DNA from: Desulfobacteria bacterium
GTDB lineage: Bacteria; Desulfobacterota; Desulfobacteria; Desulfobacterales; C00003060
Direction: 5' to 3'
Assembly (NCBI GenBank): GCA_030145035.1
Contig: JAQYWL010000500.1
Coordinates: 1 to 5,194 of the forward strand
DNA: 5,194 nt
Numbering within the stretch: the stretch's first letter is position 1; each line of letters begins with the position of its first letter. This document shows, piece by piece, positions 1 to 5,194 of the stretch. The notes below the pieces were generated by a model. The model searched no databases, had not been told where the DNA came from, and saw only the letters and a program-made list of their open reading frames with translations. A program made the translations under genes and the position numbers.

Positions 1-502
1 AAATCAGGGCGGCATCGCGAACCTTATCATCAACCGATCCAAACGTCTGCACAAACCCAATTTTTTTCGGGATCTCACCGTCCTGGGGGCGGAGAATGAG
101 GCCGTTGCTCGGCCCTGTATCGGCCAGCATCCGCTCCACCTGAAGATCGGTGACCACGTTCATATGCTTGTTGCCATAGCTGCCGGCTATGGGCCTGGTC
201 TTTCGCTGCATCCCGGAACTAAGGATAACTTCGTCCACTTCGAGGTCAAGATCTTCGTCCTGCATCTCAAAGTTGATCGCCTCGGGCTTACACTCGGCCC
301 AGCACAGGGCGCATCCCAGGCACCGCCGGCAGGAAAAGCACCGCTTAGCCTCGGCAACGGCCACCTCTTCAGGAAAGCCGGTTTCAACCTCCTTAAAGTT
401 TCCCTGGCGTTCTTCAACCTCAATCTCCGGCATCTCTGCCCGCTCGGCCGGAATATCCTGAAAGTCTATGATGTAGCGTCCCTTTTTCTCGTAAATATAC
501 AT
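1..502 (-). CDS. HdrA-like iron-sulfur flavoprotein lacking the N-terminal FAD half (3' end cut by window edge)
   Basis: Reading from an ATG at 502-500 gives 167 residues open to the window edge, so the C-terminus is missing. Residues 43-71 begin with a GltD-style tail (GFPEEVAVAEAKRC) and hold six cysteines at 55, 58, 61, 64, 67 and 71. The last four fit a CxxCxxCxxxC [4Fe-4S] motif. Residues about 88-155 match the middle of HdrA: VDEVILSSG (compare the usual V..I.LATG), then NVVTDLQVERMLADTGPSNG, then an RPxDG..PKKI.F.Q segment. No GxGxxG dinucleotide fold precedes this, unlike full HdrA; that part is found at the start of the upstream gene (504-2174). The HdrA motif QCVGSR reads QTFGSV here, so a normally conserved Cys is Thr. 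The start follows the upstream TAG by one base, with a GAGGG at 513-517 inside the upstream gene. Likely role (inference): iron-sulfur/flavin subunit acting with its neighbour. Family assignment is good; exact function is unknown. Confidence 0.82.
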   Translation of the reverse strand, partial: MYIYEKKGRYIIDFQDIPAERAEMPEIEVEERQGNFKEVETGFPEEVAVAEAKRCFSCRRCLGCALCWAECKPEAINFEMQDEDLDLEVDEVILSSGMQRKTRPIAGSYGNKHMNVVTDLQVERMLADTGPSNGLILRPQDGEIPKKIGFVQTFGSVDDKVRDAALI

Positions 503-503
503 T

Positions 504-2174
504 CTACTTCTTCCCTCTCAGATATTTGTGAATCGATTCAGCCGCTGTCTTTCCCCCTGCGCAGGCCCGGACCGCAATATTTGCACCTGTGGCAGCATCG
601 CCTGATGCAAACACTCCTTCCACATTGGTTTCAAAGGTCTTGGGGTTCACCTCAAAATTGAACTTCCTCCCAATCTTAAATCCGTGTTTTTCTTCAACCA
701 CACTGGTGTCCGTGACCTGGCCAATCGCTCCAAAGATGGTGTCAGCGTCCATGACAAACTCTGAACCTTCAATCGGCACAGGCTTTCGCCTGCCGCTGGC
801 GTCAGGCTCGCCAAGCTCCATTTTCAGACATTGCATCCCCACGGCCTTGCCATCCTTGACGACAACTTCCTGGGGGGCTACCAGAAAGTGGAACTTGATC
901 CCCTCGTGCTCTGCCGCGTCCACCTCCCACGGGCTTGCGGGCATCTCCTTGCGGGTTCGACGATACAGCAGGTTGACCTCGTCAAAACCTACACGGAGAC
1001 TGGTCCTTGCAACGTCCATGGCCACATTGCCGCCGCCGACCACGATCGCTATACCCTTGTTGGGAACCTCATTGCCAAGACCCGCATCCCTCAAGAACTT
1101 GACTCCCTCAAAGACGCCTTCGGCGTCCTCGTTCTTGACCCGCATGCTCATGCCCATATGGGCGCCGATGGCAACGAGGACAGCGTCATAGTCCTTTCGG
1201 ATGTCATCAAAGCTGATGTCCTTTCCAATCCGGACACCGCACTTGATCTCCACCCCGTGTTTTTCGACAAATTCAACATCCTTGGCCAGGATCGCCTTGG
1301 GAAGCCTGTATTCGGGAATCCCCACCAGAAACATCCCGCCGGGTTTGGGAAGGGCCTCAAAGACCGTTATGTTATTCTGATATCCGAGCAGGGCCAGGTG
1401 ATAGGCACACGTCAAACCGCTGGGGCCCCCTCCGATAATCGCGATCTTTTCAGGATAGGTCTCCTCGGGAACGGTGATCGTGGGCTCTATATCGTTATAA
1501 ACCTCGTGGTCGGCCACAAAACGCTTCAAGAAACAGATGCTGATCGGCTCATCCTTGTACCCGCGGTTGCACTCGAACTCGCACGGATGGGGGCACACAC
1601 GCCCTATACTCAAGGGAAAGGGGAGCTTCTTTCGGATGGTGGCCAGAGACTCGGCATACTTCCCGTCTGCAATGTAGCCAACATATGTGCGAATATCTAA
1701 ATTGATCGGACAGGTCCGCTGGCAAACAGGCATATCCTCCTTGAACACATTGTAGTTGCCCGAACCTTTGTTGAAAAAATCAACAGCAGTGCGCCATTCA
1801 AGGGCCTCATTGTAGTCGTCATACATGTGAATCGGGCATACCTTGATGCATTCGCCACAGTCATCACATTTCTCACGGTCAACACGAGGGGTTCGGCGGT
1901 GAATTTTGACCTTGTATTTGCCGTTTTCCCCGACCAGCGAACGCAGCTCAGCGCTATCTATGATCTGTATGCTCTTGTTTTGCTTTGCTGCTGCCAGATC
2001 AACTGTCGTGGAGGAATCACCATCAGTGATTATCCTGTCCTGCGGAATCCTTTCCCCGCCAATACTGGGAAAGTCTTCCACCATAAAAACCTTATTGCCA
2101 GCATCCGCCTGGGCCAACGCCGCCTTAACGCCTGCAATACCGCCGCCAACGATCAATACATTTTTCTCAGCCAC
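504..2174 (-). CDS. Chimeric HdrA N-terminus / ferredoxin / GltD-type NAD(P)H:FAD oxidoreductase
   Basis: 556 residues, GTG start at 2174-2172, three bases after the MvhD-like stop. Domains in order: an HdrA-type Rossmann start (VLIVGGGIAG, residues 6-15, with SIGGERI near 37-43); a ferredoxin motif CDDCGECIKVCP with Cys 103, 106, 109 and 113; a GltD-type N-terminal iron-sulfur region with Cys 151, 155, 194, 198 and 202; the GltD FAD site GGGPSG at 248-253 followed by PGGMFLVGIPEYRLP at 278-292; the NAD(P)H site GGGNVAMD at 380-387 with YRRTRKEMPA at 404-413, the segment that in GltD relatives contacts the nucleotide; and a C-terminal FAD motif GVFASGDAATG at 520-530. GltD is the small subunit of glutamate synthase, but no large subunit is present, so the module probably serves as an NAD(P)H-electron entry or exit point for the neighbouring Hdr proteins (inference). 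The usual HdrA cysteines after the first GG loop are replaced by Ser/Thr (DGDSSTTVD, 51-59). Annotation pipelines would likely call it an FAD-dependent oxidoreductase. Confidence 0.93.
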   Translation of the reverse strand: MAEKNVLIVGGGIAGVKAALAQADAGNKVFMVEDFPSIGGERIPQDRIITDGDSSTTVDLAAAKQNKSIQIIDSAELRSLVGENGKYKVKIHRRTPRVDREKCDDCGECIKVCPIHMYDDYNEALEWRTAVDFFNKGSGNYNVFKEDMPVCQRTCPINLDIRTYVGYIADGKYAESLATIRKKLPFPLSIGRVCPHPCEFECNRGYKDEPISICFLKRFVADHEVYNDIEPTITVPEETYPEKIAIIGGGPSGLTCAYHLALLGYQNNITVFEALPKPGGMFLVGIPEYRLPKAILAKDVEFVEKHGVEIKCGVRIGKDISFDDIRKDYDAVLVAIGAHMGMSMRVKNEDAEGVFEGVKFLRDAGLGNEVPNKGIAIVVGGGNVAMDVARTSLRVGFDEVNLLYRRTRKEMPASPWEVDAAEHEGIKFHFLVAPQEVVVKDGKAVGMQCLKMELGEPDASGRRKPVPIEGSEFVMDADTIFGAIGQVTDTSVVEEKHGFKIGRKFNFEVNPKTFETNVEGVFASGDAATGANIAVRACAGGKTAAESIHKYLRGKK

Positions 2175-2177
2175 TTT

Positions 2178-2963
2178 TTATCCCTCTTGTTCAACGTATT
2201 TATATAAAGGTGTATGATCCTTTACACTCTCCATCTCCAAAAAGCCCCGCCGCTTCAATGCAAGCACGTATTTCAAGGTCTCCGGAGGAGGAATTTCAAG
2301 CTCCTTCGCCAACTCCTTGACTGAGGCCGATTTGTTCTGCAAGGCTGCCATAATGGAATGGGTGGCCATCTCGTCAATAACAATGCCGCTTAAGGTGCGG
2401 TTTATCTCGTGCTCGGTAAAAACCTCATGATACTTGTTGCCTGTATCAACGAAGACAGACTTTTTCCCAACGACCCACCGCAACTTCGGACCTGCAAGGG
2501 CCGTTTTGGCAATTTCAAGGTTCTCCTTGAGCTTTGGCAAGGGGACCTTGTCAGCCTCGCCTCCTAGTGGGCCGAGTTCTCTTATCTCTGTGGAAAAATC
2601 GGTGACATGTTTCACAAAAAGCTCGCTCTCCGCAGAAGAGAGGTTGCGAAATGACAACCGCCCCGGATTCATCCCTGCATAAGCGAGCATTTCCCCGGTC
2701 ATGTTTATCTTGTGCCTGGCATTAAAATTTCCGCTCACATAATGACATTCACCAAAAAGACAGCCGAGCACCAACAACCCATCAAGACCGTGAATAAAGG
2801 CATCAGCTATAATGGCAGGGTCCATCCTGCCCGTGCACATAAGACGAATGACCCTGATATCCGTTGTGTATTGCATCCTGGACACGCCAGCGAGGTCACC
2901 TGCCGAGTAACCTCACCACGTGCAGCAAAAGGCCAATATCTTAGGGGTAAAATCTTCTCCCAT
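2178..2963 (-). CDS. MvhD-like [2Fe-2S] selenoprotein with C-terminal winged-helix-like domain
   Basis: 261 residues if UGA at 2915-2913 is read as selenocysteine (residue 17). The ATG at 2963-2961 has a strong Shine-Dalgarno and gives MGEDFTPKILAFCCTWUGYS, which matches the CCxWCxYAGAD(L)AG N-terminus of MvhD, the delta subunit of F420-non-reducing hydrogenase, with U in place of a cluster cysteine. Further MvhD motifs: IRVIRLMCTGRMDP (Cys43), VLGCLFGECHYVSGN (Cys68, Cys73), and FSTEIRELGPLG near residue 128. MvhD relays electrons through a [2Fe-2S] cluster to HdrA in the cytoplasm, which agrees with the HdrA-like neighbours. Residues about 198-261 are an addition not needed for the MvhD fold and resemble a winged helix: MAALQNKSASVKELAKEL, then a helix ending LALKRRGFLEME, then a short wing. 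Selenocysteine is known in this family (VhuD of Methanococcales, BamF of Geobacter). If UGA is treated as a stop, the call would wrongly begin at GTG 2885 and lose three cluster ligands. Function in the complex is inferred. Confidence 0.93.
2182..2186 (-). promoter_or_regulatory. Ribosome binding site for the GTG start of the GltD chimera
   Basis: GAGGG lies within the last codons of the MvhD-like gene, seven bases from the GTG at 2174-2172. It supports the GTG and suggests translational coupling, since the MvhD-like stop lies between the site and the start. Confidence 0.65.
2885..2914 (-). promoter_or_regulatory. Candidate bacterial SECIS element downstream of the UGA
   Basis: Two mutually exclusive hairpins can be drawn in the mRNA just after the UGA. 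The stronger one pairs GAGGUUAC (2914-2907) with GUGACCUC (2899-2892), eight pairs including one G-U, with the seven-base loop UCGGCAG; it includes the UGA itself. The second pairs CGGCAG (2905-2900) with CUGGCG (2890-2885), five pairs around one G-G mismatch, with a nine-base loop beginning GU, thirteen bases from the UGA. SelB-recognised bacterial SECIS loops usually sit some distance from the UGA and carry a G at the start of the loop, which favours the second fold. Which one forms is not decided by eye. Confidence 0.55.
2913..2915 (-). other. In-frame UGA read as selenocysteine
   Basis: The codon lies at residue 17 of the MvhD-like protein, exactly where the family has the third cysteine of its N-terminal CCxxC motif. 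The frame is open and conserved on both sides: 16 codons from a well-placed ATG upstream, and 244 downstream. Genes in the window that show their stops use TAA or TAG, and tryptophan is encoded by TGG, so a genome-wide reassignment of UGA is not needed to explain it. Confidence 0.9.
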
Positions 2964-2970
2964 CAGGGGT

Positions 2971-2978
2971 CCCTCCTT
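2971..2978 (-). promoter_or_regulatory. Ribosome binding site of the MvhD-like selenoprotein
   Basis: AAGGAGGG lies seven bases before the ATG at 2963-2961. It is the best Shine-Dalgarno in the window, and it fixes the start upstream of the UGA. It lies one base away from the hairpin repeat, so hairpin folding could affect access to it. Confidence 0.85.
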
Positions 2979-2979
2979 T

Positions 2980-3022
2980 TATAAAATCGCTGCGCGATTT
3001 TATATGACGCGGCTTCGCCGCT
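2980..3022. repeat. Double-hairpin intergenic repeat, copy 1
   Basis: The element has two back-to-back palindromes. The first has 11-base arms TATAAAATCGC (2980-2990) and GCGATTTTATA (2994-3004) around TGC. The second has 5-base arms GCGGC (3009-3013) and GCCGC (3017-3021) around TTC. Bases 2981-3022 recur at 4841-4882 with one difference (G at 3006, A at 4866). Both copies lie in intergenic spacers on the same side relative to transcription. It resembles a REP/MITE-type dispersed repeat by form; no family is recognised. It lacks the U-run of a canonical intrinsic terminator after the GC-rich stem. Confidence 0.85.
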
Positions 3023-3046
3023 ATGAGATTATCGTCTACCGTTTAT

Positions 3047-3110
3047 CGGTTGCGCTATTTTCCAAAAACCGTTTGACGTAAGCCGAGCCCCGAAACGAGC
3101 TGCGCAACCG
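3047..3110. repeat. 9-base inverted repeat in the HdrA-MvhD spacer
   Basis: CGGTTGCGC (3047-3055) is perfectly complementary to GCGCAACCG (3102-3110). The 46-base interior makes it a long-looped stem at best. It could be part of an mRNA leader fold, a remnant of a mobile repeat, or chance. Confidence 0.4.
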
Positions 3111-3133
3111 CAACCCTTTGACGAATAGTAATG

Positions 3134-4810
3134 CTAGGCTGCCAGAAAACCGTGTATCTGGGCTTGTATTTGTTCGTCCGTAAACGAATTAATACCAAGG
3201 GCATGTCGGAAACAGGTCGCTGCACACACACCACATCCCTTGCACGCCACGGTTATGATATTAACCTTACGGCCTTCGTCAGTCTCCTTTATCTCAAGGG
3301 CATTGTAAGGACAGAGCGCTACGCAGAGGCCGCACCCGCGACAGGCATCCTTGTTAACCAAAGTCGTTACAATCGGTTCGATCTTTACCTCGCCCTGCGA
3401 TAACGGAATAGAAGCGCGGGACGCCGCCCCCAGGGCCTGCAAAATGCTCTCACGAACATTCTTGGGATAGTGGGCGCTGCCACAGATGAAAATGCCATCG
3501 GTTGCGCAATCAAGCGGTTTTAACTTCACATGGGCCTCAAGGAAAAAGTTGTTTTGGTCCAGGCCAGCTCTGAAAAGGTTGCCAACCTTAACCCCGTCTT
3601 CAGTCCCCACCAGCGGCGTTGACAGCACTACCATCTCCTGTGGAATTTCGAGCTCTTTGCCCATCAGGTGGTGGAAAACGGTCACCTTATTCTCCTCCAC
3701 CACGGGTGGCCGTTCAGGGTCATACTTGACAAATCGGACACCGAGCTCTTTTGCCTTGCGAAGTTGGTCTTCGTTTTCGACCCCGTACATCATGAGGTCT
3801 CGATAGAGAATATGGACCCTCGCTTCCGGATTCATCTCCTTGATCAGGATGGCATTCTTGATACCGATCGCACAGCATATACGGGAGCAATATTGTCTCT
3901 CCGGGCTTCTTGCGCCAACGCACTGGATTATCACCACATTGTTGGCGTCAATCTTCCCGCTCTTTAGTTTTCCCTCCAGTTCCCACTGGGTAATAACCTT
4001 CTCGCCGTCATATTGATACAATCCTTCAGGCACGAGGTTCCCTGCGCCGGTGGCGATAATGACCACACCGAGCCTTACATCTTTGCTGGTGCCGTTGGCG
4101 CTAAAGGTCACATTAAACTTGCCGATAAACCCCTCCACCTTATCAATGGTAGCGCCTGTGTAAATCTCGATATTGGGGTTATCTTCGGCTTCTTTGATCT
4201 TCTCGTTTATGACCTCAGATGCATCCGCATCCATAGGGGCCAGCTTGTACAAAGATCGAAGCATGCCTCCCAGTTCTTTTTCCTTTTCCAGCAGAATTAC
4301 CGGAAAACCCCTGTTAGCAAGAGTCGTGGCGGCTGTGAGACCGGCAATACCGCTGCCAATGACCAGCGCTTTGACCTCAACCTCAGATACAATAATCTCC
4401 TGGGGTTTAAGAAGCGCTGCCTTGGCTACCCCCATGCGAATGAGATCCCTGGCCTTGACCATGGCATCTTCTTCATGACCCACGTGAACCCACGAGCATT
4501 GGTCTCTGATATTGACCATCTCAAACAGGTAGGGGTTGAGCCCTGCCTCTCCACAGACTGACCGGAAAAGGGGCTCGTGGGTGCGGGGCGAACACGAGGC
4601 GACCACCACCCGGTTAAGATTCTGCTCCTTGATCCCCTTCTTGATTTCATCAAGACCCACATCCGAACAGGTATAAAGATTCCATGGGGCAAACACCACA
4701 TTGGGCAGCGTCGAGGCATATTCAGCCAATGCCTCCACGTCTAGCAACCCTGCGATATTGCTGCCGCACTTACAGACATACACGCCTATTCTCACTTCTT
4801 CTTTTTCCAA
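3134..4810 (-). CDS. HdrA-like FAD/iron-sulfur protein, short form without the inserted ferredoxin
   Basis: 558 residues. HdrA is the FAD subunit of heterodisulfide reductase-type complexes, the place where electron bifurcation occurs in the methanogen enzyme. Order of domains: N-terminal [4Fe-4S] domain with VCKCGSNIAG (Cys13, Cys15), YTCSD (Cys48), VVASCSPRTHEPLF (Cys73) and Cys86/Cys105; a thioredoxin-reductase-like FAD domain with VIGSGIAGL (GxGxxG at 152-157) and ELGGMLR (179-185); the HdrA motif QCVGAR (296-301) followed by YCSRICC (307-313); a C-terminal FAD segment DGIFICGSAHYPKNVRES; and two ferredoxin motifs with Cys490/493/496/500 and Cys523/526/529/533. Typical methanogen HdrA is about 650 residues and carries an extra ferredoxin inserted after the VEGFIGKF segment; here residues 237-245 are only a short linker at that point. 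The start is TTG (4810-4808) with GGAG seven bases upstream; no ATG is available before Cys13. Partner and substrate cannot be read from this window; genes on both sides support an Hdr-type electron-transfer complex. Confidence 0.94.
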   Translation of the reverse strand: MEKEEVRIGVYVCKCGSNIAGLLDVEALAEYASTLPNVVFAPWNLYTCSDVGLDEIKKGIKEQNLNRVVVASCSPRTHEPLFRSVCGEAGLNPYLFEMVNIRDQCSWVHVGHEEDAMVKARDLIRMGVAKAALLKPQEIIVSEVEVKALVIGSGIAGLTAATTLANRGFPVILLEKEKELGGMLRSLYKLAPMDADASEVINEKIKEAEDNPNIEIYTGATIDKVEGFIGKFNVTFSANGTSKDVRLGVVIIATGAGNLVPEGLYQYDGEKVITQWELEGKLKSGKIDANNVVIIQCVGARSPERQYCSRICCAIGIKNAILIKEMNPEARVHILYRDLMMYGVENEDQLRKAKELGVRFVKYDPERPPVVEENKVTVFHHLMGKELEIPQEMVVLSTPLVGTEDGVKVGNLFRAGLDQNNFFLEAHVKLKPLDCATDGIFICGSAHYPKNVRESILQALGAASRASIPLSQGEVKIEPIVTTLVNKDACRGCGLCVALCPYNALEIKETDEGRKVNIITVACKGCGVCAATCFRHALGINSFTDEQIQAQIHGFLAA

Positions 4811-4817
4811 TGTGATT

Positions 4818-4821
4818 CTCC
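4818..4821 (-). promoter_or_regulatory. Ribosome binding site for the TTG start of the HdrA-like gene
   Basis: GGAG is spaced seven bases from the TTG at 4810-4808. The first cluster cysteine is residue 13 and the only later candidate before it is a GTG at codon 6 without comparable spacing, so the TTG is preferred. Confidence 0.7.
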
Positions 4822-4840
4822 GTGTGTTAGTTATTGGTCA

Positions 4841-4882
4841 ATAAAATCGCTGCGCGATTTTATATAACGCGGCTTCGCCGCT
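4841..4882. repeat. Double-hairpin intergenic repeat, copy 2
   Basis: It is identical to 2981-3022 at 41 of 42 bases. The first stem has arms ATAAAATCGC (4841-4850) and GCGATTTTAT (4854-4863) around TGC; the second is GCGGC-TTC-GCCGC at 4869-4881. It lies in the 89-bp spacer between two HdrA-like genes, 18 bases past the upstream stop codon and 20 bases before the next Shine-Dalgarno. Flanking bases differ from copy 1, so the repeat edges are sharp. Confidence 0.85.
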
Positions 4883-4899
4883 CTAATTCCGCATTCGAT

Positions 4900-5194
4900 T
4901 TAGGCTTTTCCCGCAACCGTCTCAGCGGCCCGTGAAGCAGCACTGCTGGCCTGGACCACAGATTCTGGTATGTCCATCGGCCCCTGGGCGCACCCGCACA
5001 CAAAGATGCCTGGTGTGGTAGTATCCAAAGGATTGAGCGGATCTGTCTTAAAAAACCTGTTATGATCCAACTCCACGCCAACCATCTCGGCTATTTTTTC
5101 TATCCCCTTTGGCGCTTCACACGCCACGGCCAGGATGGCCAGGTCAACTGTCATGCTCTTTGGAGTCTGAGAAGTGGTCTCTTCGTACCAGATA
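4900..5194 (-). CDS. HdrA-like flavoprotein, C-terminal end (5' part beyond the window)
   Basis: The frame is open to the window edge and ends with TAA at 4902-4900; about 97 residues are visible. It begins in the IWYEETTSQTPKS segment and continues through VDLAILAVACEAPKG, VGVELDHNRFFKTD, NPLDTTTPGIFVCGCAQGP and DIPESVVQASSAASRA. This is the C-terminal FAD-domain signature of HdrA (usual form: D..V.L.TA..P, then ...PVDT...GIF.AGCCQGPKDI). The protein ends only about 15 residues after that motif, so the C-terminal ferredoxin domain that ends the neighbouring HdrA-like protein is absent. An internal ATG at 5154-5152 is not the start, because the family homology continues upstream of it to the edge. 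It is probably a second HdrA-type subunit of the same cluster. Whether its N-terminal parts are complete cannot be seen. Confidence 0.88.
   Translation of the reverse strand, partial: IWYEETTSQTPKSMTVDLAILAVACEAPKGIEKIAEMVGVELDHNRFFKTDPLNPLDTTTPGIFVCGCAQGPMDIPESVVQASSAASRAAETVAGKA

Larger units (their letters stand above)
2964..3133. other. 170-bp spacer between the HdrA-like and MvhD-like genes
   Basis: This is the longest gap in an otherwise compact cluster. It holds repeat copy 1 and the MvhD-like Shine-Dalgarno at its low-coordinate end. Beyond the repeat it contains a 9-base inverted repeat, CGGTTGCGC (3047-3055) and GCGCAACCG (3102-3110), 46 bases apart, and a 15-base imperfect direct repeat (3066-3080 and 3111-3125, 12 of 15 matching). 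No convincing promoter, coding frame or terminator was found in it. Confidence 0.6.

Noticed and set aside
164..661. Plus-strand open frame of 165 codons
   Set aside because: It is antisense to the end of the GltD chimera and the start of the HdrA-like gene, both supported by motifs; no domain or ribosome binding site was seen.
831..1700. Long plus-strand open frame of 289 codons opposite the GltD chimera
   Set aside because: It lies fully inside a minus-strand gene with strong GltD motifs, shows no recognisable domain, and arises from the codon bias of the real gene.
504..2174. Glutamate synthase small subunit (gltD) proper
   Set aside because: The protein has an extra HdrA-type N-terminus and ferredoxin motif, no glutamate synthase large subunit is nearby, and all the neighbours are Hdr/Mvh-type.
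2178..2885. MvhD-like gene starting at GTG 2885
   Set aside because: No Shine-Dalgarno at usable spacing, and the start would remove conserved cluster ligands that are encoded in frame upstream through the UGA.
2913..2915. UGA as a nonsense mutation (pseudogene)
   Set aside because: Its position matches the conserved cysteine of the family exactly, the rest of the frame is intact, and Sec is established in MvhD relatives.
3009..3021. Intrinsic terminator at GCGGC-TTC-GCCGC
   Set aside because: The stem is only five pairs and is not followed by a U-run on either strand; the same element occurs between other genes of the cluster.
4013..4561. Plus-strand open frame of 182 codons
   Set aside because: It is antisense to the HdrA-like FAD domain and has no recognisable motif.
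2980..4882. CRISPR array
   Set aside because: Only two repeat copies 1860 bp apart with coding sequence between them; no regular spacers.

Overview
The window is a stretch of one minus-strand gene cluster from a strict anaerobe, most likely a Desulfobacterota bacterium (sulfate reducer or syntroph). That assignment is an inference. It rests on the gene content (several HdrA-type flavoproteins, an MvhD-type protein with an in-frame UGA that reads as selenocysteine, a GltD-type oxidoreductase), the clear Shine-Dalgarno sites and a G+C content near 50%. No rRNA, tRNA, transposase or CRISPR was seen.

Layout in the direction of transcription (high to low coordinates): (1) the C-terminal end of an HdrA-like flavoprotein (4900 to the window edge); (2) an 89-bp spacer carrying copy 2 of a 42-bp double-hairpin repeat; (3) a complete 558-residue HdrA-like protein with a TTG start (3134-4810); (4) a 170-bp spacer carrying copy 1 of the repeat, which ends against the next ribosome binding site; (5) an MvhD-like selenoprotein with a C-terminal winged-helix-like domain (2178-2963), whose true start lies 78 bases upstream of where a UGA-stops-translation reading would put it; (6) a 556-residue chimera in which an HdrA-type N-terminal nucleotide-binding segment and ferredoxin motif are joined to a GltD-type NAD(P)H/FAD oxidoreductase (504-2174, GTG start); (7) the start of another HdrA-like protein that lacks the N-terminal flavin-binding part and begins with a six-cysteine cluster (edge to 502). 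Genes 5, 6 and 7 are separated by only 3 and 1 bases and are surely co-transcribed.

Working model (inference): these proteins form a cytoplasmic HdrA-based electron-transfer complex, possibly flavin-based electron bifurcating or confurcating. The GltD-type module would exchange electrons with NAD(P)H. The MvhD selenoprotein would carry electrons through its [2Fe-2S] cluster to HdrA, and HdrA ferredoxin domains would pass them to ferredoxin or to a partner outside the window. Genes 6 and 7 together look like one HdrA cut in two, with a GltD module inserted at the cut. The final electron donor and acceptor cannot be read from this window.
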